A stretch of 64,000 bases of DNA from Microbacterium sp. LKL04 (GCF_900102005.1 NZ_LT627736.1:1984001-2048000); one strand, 5' to 3'. Shown: positions 1 to 9,342, numbered from the stretch's first letter. The notes: generated by a model from the sequence alone, not told the origin. Numbers and translations: made by a program.

Positions 1-1056
1 TTCGAACGGTGGCTGTGGCGTCAGTGGCTCGTCGCGCAGCGGGCATCCGGCGCGTTCTCGGCACGAGTGCTCCTGGTGGGGTCCCGGCGCTCGGTGCTCG
101 AGACGGCGACCGAGCTTCTGCGAACCCCCACGGCCGGATACCACCTCGTCGGCGCGTGTGTTCCGACCGGTGCCGTCGCCGAGACCATCCCCGGAACCGA
201 CATCCCCATCATGGGATCGATCACGTCAGTCGCCGATGCGATGACCGCCTGCGGTGCGGACACCGTTGTCGTCACGAGCACCGACGAGCTCCCCGTGGAC
301 AAGGTGAAGGAGATCTCGTGGGGCCTCGAATCAGGCCGCCAGCATCTCGTCCTCGCCCCGGGCATCGCCGACATCGCCGGTCCCCGGATTCACACTCGCC
401 CCGTGTCGGGACTGCCCCTCATCCACGTCGAGACGCCGAAGTTCGGCAAGGGCCAGCGCCTCGTCAAGCGGACCTTCGACATCGTCTGCTCCGTCACCCT
501 GATCGTCGTCGCCTCCCCGGTTCTCGCCGGCGTCGCCCTGGCCGTGAAGATGTCGTCGCCCGGCCCGCTGCTCTACCGCCAGCAGCGCATCGGCCTGTCG
601 GGCATCCCCTTCCACATGCTCAAGTTCCGGTCGATGCGCGTCGGCGCCGACCAGGAGCTGAAGGCGCTTCTCGAAGCGCAGGGCACGAGCGAGAAGCCGC
701 TCTTCAAGATCCAGAACGATCCCCGCATCACGCCGATCGGGCGCTTCATCCGCAAGTACTCGCTCGACGAGCTACCCCAGCTGTTCAACGTCCTGGGCGG
801 GTCGATGAGCATCGTCGGCCCCCGTCCGCAGATCGCCGCCGAAGTCGCCCTCTACACGGACGCGGCCAAACGCCGCCTGCTCGCTCGCCCCGGGATCACC
901 GGTCTCTGGCAGGTCAGTGGCCGCTCGACGATGGAGTGGGAGGACGCGGTACGCCTCGACCTCTACTACGTCGAGAACTGGTCGCTGACGAACGACATCG
1001 TCATCCTCGTCAAGACGGTGCGTGCGGTCCTCGTTCCGGGCGCGAGCGCGCATTGA
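1..1056 (+). CDS. Polyprenyl-phosphate sugar transferase (exopolysaccharide initiation), 5' end missing
   Basis: Transfers a sugar-1-phosphate to the undecaprenyl-phosphate carrier at the membrane, the first step of surface polysaccharide assembly. The reading frame is open from the first base, so the N-terminal membrane region lies outside the window; a GTG at 67 is internal. Visible are a CoA-binding/Rossmann-like region (VLLVGSRRS), one transmembrane segment after KRTFDIV, and the bacterial sugar transferase domain with LFKIQNDPRIT, SLDELPQL (acidic catalytic pair), MSIVGPRP and RPGITGLWQVSGRS. These motifs are those of the WbaP/WcaJ/EpsL family. The sugar specificity cannot be read from sequence. 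A histidine kinase gene follows after 45 bp on the same strand. Confidence 0.95.
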   Translation, partial: FERWLWRQWLVAQRASGAFSARVLLVGSRRSVLETATELLRTPTAGYHLVGACVPTGAVAETIPGTDIPIMGSITSVADAMTACGADTVVVTSTDELPVDKVKEISWGLESGRQHLVLAPGIADIAGPRIHTRPVSGLPLIHVETPKFGKGQRLVKRTFDIVCSVTLIVVASPVLAGVALAVKMSSPGPLLYRQQRIGLSGIPFHMLKFRSMRVGADQELKALLEAQGTSEKPLFKIQNDPRITPIGRFIRKYSLDELPQLFNVLGGSMSIVGPRPQIAAEVALYTDAAKRRLLARPGITGLWQVSGRSTMEWEDAVRLDLYYVENWSLTNDIVILVKTVRAVLVPGASAH

Positions 1057-1101
1057 CGGGCGTCCCTCGATCCGTGCCACACTGGCGGCGGAGCCAACCT
1101 G

Positions 1102-2751
1102 ATGCCGACAACCGAACGCCACGCAGTGGAGAGCCGCTGGGCGGATAACCAGCTGATCGGCACGCGCGTCCGGTCGGTGTGGCAATGGCAGTTGATCTTC
1201 ACCTTCAGCGTCGTGGCGATCACCGTCGCGGTCGGCGTCCTCGACGTCGGCCTGCTCGCCACCCCGGGCTTCCTCTTCGGCATCCTCGTCATCGTCATCG
1301 CGTCGATCGCGACCCTCGTCACACCGTGGGCGCGGATCCCCAAGCACGCGGCTTTCGTCCTGCCCCTCGTCGACATCGTCGCGATCGGGCTGCTGACCCT
1401 CAGCCAGCCGAGCCTCGGCTTCTTGTGGGTCTTCCCCATCGCCTGGATCGCGACCTACTACGGCACCCTCGAGATCGTGGCGTCGCTGGCCGCCGTCGCG
1501 CTCATGAACCTCGCCGACCCCGATCACTGGAACCTCTCGCCCGACGTGGTCGTGGAGCTGCTGATCGTCATGCTGGCTCTCGCCTTCCTCGCCATCACGA
1601 TTTCGGTGGGCGCCCAACGAATGCGCGCGTTCCGCTACCTCGCTCGCAATCAGGCGCGGCGGCTTGCGGCCACCGTCGAACGCGTGCAGTCGGCGGAGCA
1701 ACGGGTCAACACGGTCTTCGACTCGATCGGCGTCGCCCTCGCCCGGGTGGCGCGCGGCGGTGAGATCGTCTCGGCGAACGCCGCCTACCGCGAGCTCTAC
1801 TCGCTCGACGCGCAGGACCTCCGCTTCCCGGTGGGGGGCGCGGTCGAGTACTCCGGCTTCCGCGGCCGCGCCCTGGCCCCGGCCGAGACCGCTCTCGCAC
1901 GCGCGGGCCGAGGCGAGGTCGTCGAACACGAGCGCCTATGGCTCTTCGACCGCAGCGGGACCTGGCGCGCCCTCGGGCTCTCGATCCGCCCGGCAGGCGC
2001 GAACTCGATTGGCGAGGACACCTTCGTCGTCGAACTCGAGGACCTCACCGCCGTGGCCGAAGCCCAGCAAGAACGTCCGCACGTCTCGCGGGTGATCGCA
2101 CATGAGCTGCGGAACCCCCTCACCGCGATCCTCGGCCACGCCGATCTGCTCCTCGAAGGCGCCCCCCTCACGCCTGCGCAGCGCGACCACGTGAACGTCA
2201 TCGAATCCGCCAGCGAGCGAATGCTCACCCTCATTCAGGGGATTCTCGCTCCGGCAACGGATGCCGACGTCCACCGCGCGCGCTTCGACGCTGCCGCCCT
2301 GGTCACCTCGGCGATCGAGGCGTTCACGCCCGCGGCATCCGCGTCGGAATTGGTGGTGGACGCCGTCGTCGCCGGCCCGCTCGTCGTCGAGGGCGACGAG
2401 TTCCGCCTGCGCCAGGTCGTCGACAACGTCCTGAGCAACGCCATCAAGTACAGCGACCGCGGAACGCTCCGTGTAGCCGCGGCGGTCGACGACGACGGTT
2501 GGGTCGCCGTGACCATCGCCGACGAGGGGATCGGCATGTCCGCCGACGACGTCGAGCGCGTCTTCACGCCCTACTTCCGCGCGCAGACCGCGCAGGAGGG
2601 CGGCGTGCCCGGCACCGGCCTCGGCATGGGGATCGCGCGCGATATCGTCGAGAGCCACGGGGGTAGCATCACCGTGGAGAGCGCTCTCGGACGCGGGACG
2701 ACCGTCACGGTCCGTCTGCCCGCCGCAGGCCGCAGCGAGGGGGCGTACTGA
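1102..2751 (+). CDS. Membrane sensor histidine kinase
   Basis: 549 aa. The N-terminal 180 residues hold about six hydrophobic segments with short loops (membrane sensor). A PAS-like stretch follows (VNTVFDSIGVALARVARGG) and then a HisKA domain with the phosphoacceptor His near residue 334 in HELRNPLTAILGH. The HATPase_c domain has the N box (VVDNVLSNAIKYSD), G1 (DEGIGM) and G2 (GTGLGMGIA). All catalytic motifs are intact. The ATG is preceded by GGCGGAG. The stop overlaps the next start by one base (TGATG), so the two are translationally coupled. No regulator is adjacent; the only response regulator in the window is 5.4 kb downstream. Pairing with it is an inference. Confidence 0.95.
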   Translation: MPTTERHAVESRWADNQLIGTRVRSVWQWQLIFTFSVVAITVAVGVLDVGLLATPGFLFGILVIVIASIATLVTPWARIPKHAAFVLPLVDIVAIGLLTLSQPSLGFLWVFPIAWIATYYGTLEIVASLAAVALMNLADPDHWNLSPDVVVELLIVMLALAFLAITISVGAQRMRAFRYLARNQARRLAATVERVQSAEQRVNTVFDSIGVALARVARGGEIVSANAAYRELYSLDAQDLRFPVGGAVEYSGFRGRALAPAETALARAGRGEVVEHERLWLFDRSGTWRALGLSIRPAGANSIGEDTFVVELEDLTAVAEAQQERPHVSRVIAHELRNPLTAILGHADLLLEGAPLTPAQRDHVNVIESASERMLTLIQGILAPATDADVHRARFDAAALVTSAIEAFTPAASASELVVDAVVAGPLVVEGDEFRLRQVVDNVLSNAIKYSDRGTLRVAAAVDDDGWVAVTIADEGIGMSADDVERVFTPYFRAQTAQEGGVPGTGLGMGIARDIVESHGGSITVESALGRGTTVTVRLPAAGRSEGAY

Positions 2752-3881
2752 TGGAGCACATCGACGTGACGATCGTGCTCGTCGCGGTCGCGACGACCTG
2801 CACGATCATCATGATCGGGCTCGGCTTTTTGCCGCATCCGGGGCGCGCGGCATCCATCTGGTCCTCCGGCTTCGCCCTCGCGATGCTGAGCTGCTATCTG
2901 CTCGTCGCGGCCGACCAGATCGGTTCGCATCACCTGCGCGGAGCCGCCCACGGCCCCATCCTGTGCGCCGTCGCCTTCGTCTGGATCGGCCTGCGCGCCC
3001 GCCGCGGCCGGGAGCCGATCATGTTGGTCCCGACCATCGTCGTGTTCAGCGCGGCCACCGTGGTCCTCGGCCTGACCGCCGAGACCCTCGCGTACGGCAC
3101 CGTGTTCCGGGTGTCGTTCCTCCTCGCCGCCGCCACCGCCGGTCTCGCCGCGTGGGAGCTGCTGCGCCTGCGCAAAGCCGAACGCGAGATGTCACTGCCG
3201 CTCATCGTCGTCGCGTGCGGGTTCGTCGGCCTGGCCGTTCTCGTCGCGATCGACGGGCTCATCCGCCTGGCGGAGGGCACGATCGGCGAGACCGAGGCGG
3301 ACCTGCAGGACCTATACGACCTCAACGAGGTCGTGGCGCTGCTGTATCTCATCTGCGCCCTCGTGACGCTGCTCTACCTCGCACGGCGGGGGGCGCAGAC
3401 GAACGAGCAGCAGCAGACCGTCGAGTTCTTCGGCGTGGCCCGCGATCGACTGGCGCGGGCTCAGGTGGCCGGCGACCGCTGGTGGTCGCTGATCGACGTG
3501 CGCCTCGATGACGCCGGCGAGCTGCTCGACGCCTCGAGCGGACGAGCGTTCCAGCGCATCACGGCCCGCTTCGCCGATGACATCCGCGCGGTCATGCCCC
3601 CCGAGGCCGACATCCACGCCGTCTCGCCGACGCAGGTCCTCGTCCTGCTCCCCCGGCCCGACACCGCCGTGCGCGGCCTTCTGTCTCGCCTGCTCGACCG
3701 CATCGGCACGCTGACCGATCAGCCCGCCGTCCCGATCCGCCTCTCGGCGAGCATCGGCGTCGCTGCTGCCCCCTTGGCCGACTACGACCTGGATCGCCTC
3801 ACCGCGGCCGCAGGCGAGGCCGCCGAGCACGCCCAGATCTCGGGCGGCGACCGGTGGGAGCGAGCGGTCTTCGCTCCCTGA
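2751..3881 (+). CDS. Membrane protein with degenerate GGDEF-like C-terminal domain
   Basis: 376 aa. About six transmembrane segments occupy residues 1-210. The cytoplasmic C-terminus resembles the second half of a diguanylate cyclase domain: VLVLLPRPDTAVRGLLSRLL and IRLSASIGVAAAP match the conserved strand and SIGVA signature, and the last residues resemble the DRALYxAK helix region. No GGDEF/GGEEF active-site motif is present, so catalysis is unlikely. It may be a sensor or allosteric partner of the histidine kinase it overlaps by one base. The family assignment is by pattern only. Confidence 0.75.
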   Translation: MEHIDVTIVLVAVATTCTIIMIGLGFLPHPGRAASIWSSGFALAMLSCYLLVAADQIGSHHLRGAAHGPILCAVAFVWIGLRARRGREPIMLVPTIVVFSAATVVLGLTAETLAYGTVFRVSFLLAAATAGLAAWELLRLRKAEREMSLPLIVVACGFVGLAVLVAIDGLIRLAEGTIGETEADLQDLYDLNEVVALLYLICALVTLLYLARRGAQTNEQQQTVEFFGVARDRLARAQVAGDRWWSLIDVRLDDAGELLDASSGRAFQRITARFADDIRAVMPPEADIHAVSPTQVLVLLPRPDTAVRGLLSRLLDRIGTLTDQPAVPIRLSASIGVAAAPLADYDLDRLTAAAGEAAEHAQISGGDRWERAVFAP

Positions 3882-3912
3882 TACGTCGTCGACGCGGCAC
3901 CACCGTAGGATC

Positions 3913-5715
3913 GTGCCGATGCCCGAGACCTTCCTGCCGCCCGCCGCCCGCACCGTGGGCCGTGTCGTCGTGTGGGCGCTCGGGCTCGCCCTGCTCTTCG
4001 TGCTGTTCGTCGTCGGGTGGATCGGCGTGCGGGGTTACCTCGCCTACGATCACCTCGCCTCGGCGCAGCGCCAGGCCCCCGCGATCGCTGAGAACATCGG
4101 CGATCTCTCCGCGGCCACCGCGGCGCTCGACCGGGTGGGTCGTGACACCTCGGCCGCCCGCGAGCTGACCTCCGACCCGCTCTGGCGAGGCGCCGAGGGC
4201 GTGCCGTGGGTGGGTCCGCAACTGGCGGCCGTCGCGGATGCCGCTGCCGCGGTCGATGACGTCGTCACCGGCACGGCGAAGCCCATCGCCGCGGTCGCCG
4301 ACGGCTTCGGCGTGGAAGCGTTCGTGCCCGTCAACGGGCGCATCGACACCTCGGTTTTCGCGGCGCTCGCAGGCCCCGCCGAGGAGGGTGCCCGGGCTGC
4401 GGCATCCGCTCGGGACGACGTCGAGGCGATCGACCGCGCTCCCCTCGTCCCGCCTCTCGCCGACGCCATCGGCTCGCTGGACGGCCTGCTGTCGGAGGTC
4501 GCATCGGGAACCGACGCCCTGTCGCGTGCGAGCCGGCTGCTCCCGTCGATGCTCGGTGCCGACGGCCCCCGAGACCACCTGCTGCTCGTGCAGAACAACG
4601 CCGAGTGGCGGACGCTAGGAGGCATCGTCGGTGCGTCGACGTTCCTCCGCGCCGACAAGGGGGCGATCGAGCTCGACGGCCAGCTGTCGTCCGCGGACTT
4701 CGACCGGTACGACGACGCGGTGCTCGACCTGGGCGAGTACGCCTCGCTCTACGGCGCCAAGCCGGGTCGCTACATCCAGAACGTCACGCAGGTTCCGGAC
4801 TTCTCGCTGACCGCGCGCCTGGCGCAGGAGCTCGCCAAACGCGAGGGGCGCGACGTCAGCAGCGTCATGTCGATCGACCCGGTCGCCCTGTCGTACCTGC
4901 TGCAGGCCACGGGGCCGGTCCGGCTCCCCACCGGCGACGAGCTGACGAGCGAGAACGTCGTCCAACTCCTGCTCAACGACGTGTACCTGCGCTACGAGGA
5001 TCCGCGGCAGCAGGATGCGTTCTTCGCCTCGGCGGCGGGGGCGGTCTTCACCGCGATGACCGGCGGACAGGTCGACCCGGGCGCGCTCGTCAGCGCACTC
5101 GGTCGCGCCGGCGCGGAGCACCGCCTGTACCTCTGGAGCGCGGACGAGGACGACGAGAAGATCCTCGCCGACACGACCCTGGCCGGCGCCCCGCCCGCGA
5201 GCGACGCCGACACCGCCCGATTCGGCGTCTACTTCAACGACGGCACGGGCTCGAAGATGGACTACTACATGACGCCCGCCGTCCAGCTCGGCTGGTCGGG
5301 GTGCGGTACCGGCGCCACTCCGCGCACGCTGTCGCTGAAGGTCAGTCTGACGAACAACGCACCCGCCGACGCCGCGTCGCTGCCCGACTACATCACCGGC
5401 GGCGGCTCTTACGGAGTGCCCGCCGGAACCGCCCGCACGGTCGGCGAGATCTACCTGCCGAAGGGCTTCACGATCAGCGCGGCCACTCCCCCGGGCGACC
5501 GCGCCTTCGGCGGCGCCATCGTCGACGGACGCCAGGTGCTGTCGTACTCGGTCGACCTGGAGCCCGGCGAGACCGCCACCGTGTCGGTCGACCTCACCGC
5601 CGACACCGCCATCCGTGACGCCGAAGCCTGGGTCACCCCCACGGCGGATGCCACACTGTCACCGGTCGTGCGAGCGTCCTGCGCGCCCGCGGGCACCGGC
5701 CTCTCGCTCGAGTGA
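3913..5715 (+). CDS. DUF4012 domain-containing membrane-anchored protein
   Basis: 600 aa from GTG 3913; ATG 3919 gives 598 aa and is equally plausible. One transmembrane helix (about residues 18-42) is followed by a long extracellular domain of DUF4012 type: LLVQNNAEWRTLGGIVGA and the region around MSIDPVALSYLLQATGPV are characteristic. DUF4012 proteins are common in actinobacterial polysaccharide loci but have no proven biochemical role. The gene lies 31 bp after the GGDEF-like gene and may be in the same transcript. Confidence 0.85.
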   Translation: MPMPETFLPPAARTVGRVVVWALGLALLFVLFVVGWIGVRGYLAYDHLASAQRQAPAIAENIGDLSAATAALDRVGRDTSAARELTSDPLWRGAEGVPWVGPQLAAVADAAAAVDDVVTGTAKPIAAVADGFGVEAFVPVNGRIDTSVFAALAGPAEEGARAAASARDDVEAIDRAPLVPPLADAIGSLDGLLSEVASGTDALSRASRLLPSMLGADGPRDHLLLVQNNAEWRTLGGIVGASTFLRADKGAIELDGQLSSADFDRYDDAVLDLGEYASLYGAKPGRYIQNVTQVPDFSLTARLAQELAKREGRDVSSVMSIDPVALSYLLQATGPVRLPTGDELTSENVVQLLLNDVYLRYEDPRQQDAFFASAAGAVFTAMTGGQVDPGALVSALGRAGAEHRLYLWSADEDDEKILADTTLAGAPPASDADTARFGVYFNDGTGSKMDYYMTPAVQLGWSGCGTGATPRTLSLKVSLTNNAPADAASLPDYITGGGSYGVPAGTARTVGEIYLPKGFTISAATPPGDRAFGGAIVDGRQVLSYSVDLEPGETATVSVDLTADTAIRDAEAWVTPTADATLSPVVRASCAPAGTGLSLE

Positions 5716-5803
5716 CACGTTGCGCAACCGTCATCTGCGAGAAACCCCAGATCGGAAGCCCTCGATTACACTCAGGTACGTACCTCGCCTGAAAGCAGCA
5801 CCC

Positions 5804-6361
5804 ATGCGCCGCTCCCCCCGCGCCCTCGTCACGATTCTCCTTCTCACCGCTCTGACGTTCGGCGCGCCCGCGGTCGCGAGCGCATCCACGATCTACCCGC
5901 CGGTCGACGCCTGTTCGTCGGATGCCGCGGGTGCCGGCCCGGGCGACACCATCAGCTTCTCGTGCGACGCCCGCACCTTCGCGCCCAACGAGACCGTCAC
6001 GGTCACCGTCACGGGTGAGAACGGCGCCGGCGCGCGCTTCGCCATGATCCGCACGGCGATCTCGACGGCGAGCGCCGTCTTCGAGTCCGACGCGTCGGGC
6101 GCACTGCCCGCGATCCGCATCGTCCTCCCGTCGGACGCGCGCGGCGTCTACAACATCGCCGCCATCTCGGCGACCTCGACCGGCGGCACCTCCAGCGCCG
6201 TCATCGACGCCTCGCAGAGCAGCGACCCACTCGTGCGGGCCGGGTTCGACGGCAACCAGCTGATGGGCCTGTGGATCGGAGCCGGTGCGCTCCTCGCCGC
6301 CGGCGCTGTCATCGTGATCGCCTCGGCGGTGCGCCGCCGCCGCGACCGCACCGACGACTGA
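5804..6361 (+). CDS. Exported surface protein with C-terminal anchor helix (paralogue A)
   Basis: 185 aa starting at ATG 5804; an upstream in-frame extension has no signal peptide and overlaps DUF4012. The product has a Sec signal peptide (residues 1-28, ending VASAS), one beta-rich domain, then a C-terminal hydrophobic helix followed by RRRRDRTDD. This layout, and the AGFDGNQLMGLWIG junction, match the gene at 13419, whose junction reads ALPNAGFDGDALLGLWVG. Here the sortase-like LPNAG is replaced by LVRAG, so sortase anchoring is doubtful and the helix may simply stay in the membrane. Both genes share a GAAAGCAG sequence before the start. Confidence 0.85.
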   Translation: MRRSPRALVTILLLTALTFGAPAVASASTIYPPVDACSSDAAGAGPGDTISFSCDARTFAPNETVTVTVTGENGAGARFAMIRTAISTASAVFESDASGALPAIRIVLPSDARGVYNIAAISATSTGGTSSAVIDASQSSDPLVRAGFDGNQLMGLWIGAGALLAAGAVIVIASAVRRRRDRTDD

Positions 6362-6376
6362 GGAAGCCCTCGGGGC

Positions 6377-6402
6377 CCGGGCGACTGAGGCAGCTCGCCC
6401 GG
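6377..6402. terminator. Possible bidirectional terminator between convergent genes
   Basis: Inverted repeat CCGGGCGA (6377-6384) and TCGCCCGG (6395-6402) with a 10-nt loop. It lies in the 42-bp gap between the convergent surface-protein gene and the EEP gene. There is no T run, as is usual in high-GC actinobacteria. Confidence 0.5.
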
Positions 6403-6403
6403 C

Positions 6404-7099
6404 TCAGGCGACGCTCGACGACTTCCGCTGGATCGGCTTCGCCGTCACCAGGATCGGTAGGTGGTCACTCGCACCCTTCGGGAGCGTCTTGACCTGGACG
6501 ATCTCGAACCCGCTCGACGTGGCGAAGTCGTAGTACCCCTTGAAGAACTTGTACCGCGTGTACGTGCGCGCGTCGCTGAGGCTCAGCTCGTAGCCGCTCT
6601 CGCGGATCACCTGGCTCAGGTTCTCTTTGAAGACGGGGTAGTTGAAGTCGCCGACCATGAGGATCGGCGCTCCCTTGCCGAGCGTCGACAGCTCGCGCAG
6701 CGCGGCGCGGATCTGGTGTCGCCGGAGCGAGTTCAGGGCCGTCAGCGGAGCAGCGTGGAACGACGAGACGATGAAGTCCATGCCCGAGTCGATGTCGCGA
6801 AGGCTGAGCCCCAACATCCGTTCGTCCGCCGGCTTCAGAACGATGTCGTGCAACGACTTCTTGAGCGAGAAGGTCTTGCTCGCGCCAGCGCGGAAGCCGT
6901 TCTCGCGGTAGTAGATCGCGAGCCCCAGCCGATTCGAGCGCGTCGCGTCGGCCAGCACGAGTCCGCCGATGCGCTCGGGCATGTCGGTCGTGTCGACCTC
7001 TTGCAGGCACAGCACGTCGACGTCGTAGCGGCCCACCAGCTCGGTGAGTTCGCCCGCTGCGGCGTGCTTGCGCAGGTTGTACGAGACGACGGTGATCAT
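6404..7099 (-). CDS. Endonuclease/exonuclease/phosphatase (EEP) family protein
   Basis: 231 aa. The fold signatures of the Mg-dependent EEP superfamily are present in order: SYNLRK near the N-terminus, LCLQEVD (metal-binding Glu), SSFHAAPL, MVGDFNYP (Asp/Asn pair) and a final SDHLPILV. The superfamily covers nucleases, sphingomyelinases and inositol phosphatases, so the substrate is not set. No signal peptide or membrane segment is visible, so it is predicted cytoplasmic. It is transcribed away from the divergent GH6 gene, with 31 bp between their starts. Confidence 0.85.
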   Translation of the reverse strand: MITVVSYNLRKHAAAGELTELVGRYDVDVLCLQEVDTTDMPERIGGLVLADATRSNRLGLAIYYRENGFRAGASKTFSLKKSLHDIVLKPADERMLGLSLRDIDSGMDFIVSSFHAAPLTALNSLRRHQIRAALRELSTLGKGAPILMVGDFNYPVFKENLSQVIRESGYELSLSDARTYTRYKFFKGYYDFATSSGFEIVQVKTLPKGASDHLPILVTAKPIQRKSSSVA

Positions 7100-7130
7100 C
7101 GAGCATCAAGCCTATGGCTAGAGTTCAAGA

Positions 7131-8138
7131 GTGGCTCCCAGGAAGCTGCGGATGCCTCCGGCCCGCGTACTCGTCCCCGTGGCGATCATCGTGGCGCTCG
7201 CTCTCGTCCTCGTGCTCGTCGGTGTCATCGGCAGCGCCGTGACCCGCGGGTTCCACGCGCTCACCGCGCAGCCCCCGCACGTGGGCACGACGATCATCGC
7301 GCCGGACCAGGCGAAGGTGGCCGCGGCATCCCGCGACCTGTCCGGTGATGAGAAGGATGCCGCCGCCTACCTCGCCGCACAACCCACCGCGTACTGGCTC
7401 ACCCCCGAGCAGGACCCCATCGGCACAGCCGGCGGCACGGTCCTCGACCTCATCTCGCAGGCACGCGATCAGGGGCGCGCCGCCGCGTTCGTCGTCTACG
7501 GCCTTCCCGGGCGCGACTGCGGCAACCACTCCGCGGGAGGCCTGTCGGAGCAGGACTACCCCGTCTGGGTCGGCGAGATCGGCAAGGCGCTCGACACCGC
7601 CCCCGAGGTGCAGAAGATCGTCATCCTCGAGCCCGACAGCATCGCGCTGTCGGAGGAGTGCGGCAACATCGGCGAGCGCGCCCGCCAGCTGAGCACCGCG
7701 GTCGACGGGCTGACGACCGCGAACACCTGGATCTACATCGACGGCGGACACAGCAACTGGCTGCCCGCCGAGAAGATGGCGGACTTCATCCGGCAGACCG
7801 GCGTCATCGACCGCGTCCGCGGGTTCGCGACGAACGTCTCGAACTATCAGGCATCCGCCGACGAGTTCGCCTACGCCGCCGCGCTGTCACAGCTGCTCGG
7901 CGGTGCCCACGCGATCGTCGACACGTCGCGCAACGGCACCGCGTCATCGGGCGGCGAGTGGTGCAACCCTTCCGGCCAGACGGTCGGCGAGCCCGGCGGC
8001 ACGTTCCACGACGACGTCGTCGACACCAACCTCTGGATCAAACCTCCCGGAGAGAGCGACGGCACCTGCAGCGGCGGGCCCGCAGCGGGCGTGTACTGGC
8101 CGCAGGCCGGCGTCGAACTGACGCAGGGCGTGCGCTGA
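7131..8138 (+). CDS. Glycoside hydrolase family 6 (endoglucanase/cellobiohydrolase), membrane-anchored
   Basis: 335 aa from GTG 7131. An N-terminal hydrophobic segment (about residues 12-34) acts as signal or anchor. The GH6 catalytic domain follows: VVYGLPGRDCGNHSAGG, ILEPDSIAL (equivalent of the catalytic acid), YIDGGHSNWL, DTSRNG, EWCNP and WIKPPGESDG. The Asp residues of RDC and EPDS, both essential in the family, are present. There is no carbohydrate-binding module. GH6 enzymes cleave beta-1,4-glucans. Because a cellulose-synthase-like GT2 lies in the same locus, a role trimming an endogenous polymer is as likely as nutrient degradation. Confidence 0.93.
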   Translation: MAPRKLRMPPARVLVPVAIIVALALVLVLVGVIGSAVTRGFHALTAQPPHVGTTIIAPDQAKVAAASRDLSGDEKDAAAYLAAQPTAYWLTPEQDPIGTAGGTVLDLISQARDQGRAAAFVVYGLPGRDCGNHSAGGLSEQDYPVWVGEIGKALDTAPEVQKIVILEPDSIALSEECGNIGERARQLSTAVDGLTTANTWIYIDGGHSNWLPAEKMADFIRQTGVIDRVRGFATNVSNYQASADEFAYAAALSQLLGGAHAIVDTSRNGTASSGGEWCNPSGQTVGEPGGTFHDDVVDTNLWIKPPGESDGTCSGGPAAGVYWPQAGVELTQGVR

Positions 8139-8191
8139 GGCGTGTGTAGCATGAGGACCGACTTTCATACTGGATCGGGGGGCAATCGGCG

Positions 8192-9271
8192 ATGAGTGAT
8201 TCGATGTCGATGCATAAGACAGCGGTCATCGTCGAGGACGATCCGGACATCCGCCACCTCATCGTCGAGGTGCTCGAAGCGGCAGGATTCTCGACGGTCT
8301 CCGTCGGCAACGGCATCGACGGCGTGCGCGCCGTGCTCTCGTACCAGCCGCTCATCACGACGCTCGACGTGAACATGCCCGGCATCGACGGCTTCGAAGC
8401 GGCCCGCCGCATCCGCGCGCAGAGCGACACCTACATCATCATGATCACCGGTCTCGAAGAGGAGGCCGACGTCGTCCTCGGCCTCGGCGCCGGTGCCGAC
8501 GAGTACGTCGTCAAGCCCTTCCGTCCGCGCGAGCTCCGCGCCCGCGTCGAGTCGCTCCTGCGGCGTCCGCGGGCGACGGGTACGACCGCCGCAGCCGCTC
8601 CCCGACAGGATGCCGCCGGTCCCTCCTTCCCCGGTGCCCGCCCCGCCGCGCAGCCGCAGTACGACCCCGCGCCGACGAGCCCCGTGTTCGACGAGCGCGT
8701 CATGACGCCCGTGTACCCCGACCCGCAGCAGCAGGGCGGTGCGGTCATTGTGCCGCCCGGACAGTACGGCGGGCCGCAGTTCGGCGGCGCCGGTCAGGGT
8801 ACGCCTGGGCAGGGTGCGCCCGGGCAGGGTGCCCCCGGTCAGGGTCTCGTGCCGCAGGGGGTGCCGCCGCAGGGTGCGCACCCGGGGAACGCTGTGGCCC
8901 CGGCATCCGCCACCCCGCCCGTCGGCGGTCCGGGATGGACCGTCCACCGCGACCTGGCCGTGCACGCCGAGCACCGCGTCGTCCTCGTCGCCGGGCGCGA
9001 GCTGACCCTCACGCGCACCGAGTTCGACCTGCTCTCGACGCTGATGGAATCCAAGCGACGCGTGCGCAGCAAGGCCGACCTCACGCTCGTGCTGCGCGGA
9101 GAGTCGTACGTCACGAGCTACTTCGTCGGCGAGGCCGACAAGCGGGCCATCGAGGCGCACATGACCAACCTGCGCCGCAAGCTCGGCGACAACCCCAACA
9201 ACCCGCGGTACATCGAGACCGTCCGCGGCGTGGGCTACCGCCTCACCTCCGAAACCGTCGCCAGCGCCTGA
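8192..9271 (+). CDS. OmpR/PhoB-type response regulator with long repetitive linker
   Basis: 359 aa. The receiver domain (about residues 8-125) has the acidic pair EDD, the phosphoacceptor Asp in LDVNMPG and the conserved Lys in VKPF. A Pro/Gly/Gln-rich linker of about 115 residues follows, including four GQGxP units. The C-terminal winged-helix DNA-binding domain contains LTRTEFDLLSTLM, EAHMTNLRRKLGD and RGVGYRL. Typical family members are 220-240 aa; the excess is the linker. It has no adjacent kinase. Likely a transcription regulator of this surface locus, by context only. Confidence 0.92.
   Translation: MSDSMSMHKTAVIVEDDPDIRHLIVEVLEAAGFSTVSVGNGIDGVRAVLSYQPLITTLDVNMPGIDGFEAARRIRAQSDTYIIMITGLEEEADVVLGLGAGADEYVVKPFRPRELRARVESLLRRPRATGTTAAAAPRQDAAGPSFPGARPAAQPQYDPAPTSPVFDERVMTPVYPDPQQQGGAVIVPPGQYGGPQFGGAGQGTPGQGAPGQGAPGQGLVPQGVPPQGAHPGNAVAPASATPPVGGPGWTVHRDLAVHAEHRVVLVAGRELTLTRTEFDLLSTLMESKRRVRSKADLTLVLRGESYVTSYFVGEADKRAIEAHMTNLRRKLGDNPNNPRYIETVRGVGYRLTSETVASA
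8792..8851 (+). repeat. In-frame 15-bp tandem repeat in response-regulator linker
   Basis: Four units of about 15 bp coding GQGTP, GQGAP, GQGAP and GQGLV. The copies differ at third positions, so the duplication is not very recent. Confidence 0.8.
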
Positions 9272-9342
9272 GGCTTGCCGGAGGCGTGCGCCCGGGGGGC
9301 GTGCGCGGGCCGGCTGCGGGGGTGTGAGCCGTGCGTGCGTTC

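Noticed and set aside
67..1056. GTG 67 as start of the sugar transferase
   Set aside because: The same frame is open back to base 1 and family members have a long N-terminal membrane region.
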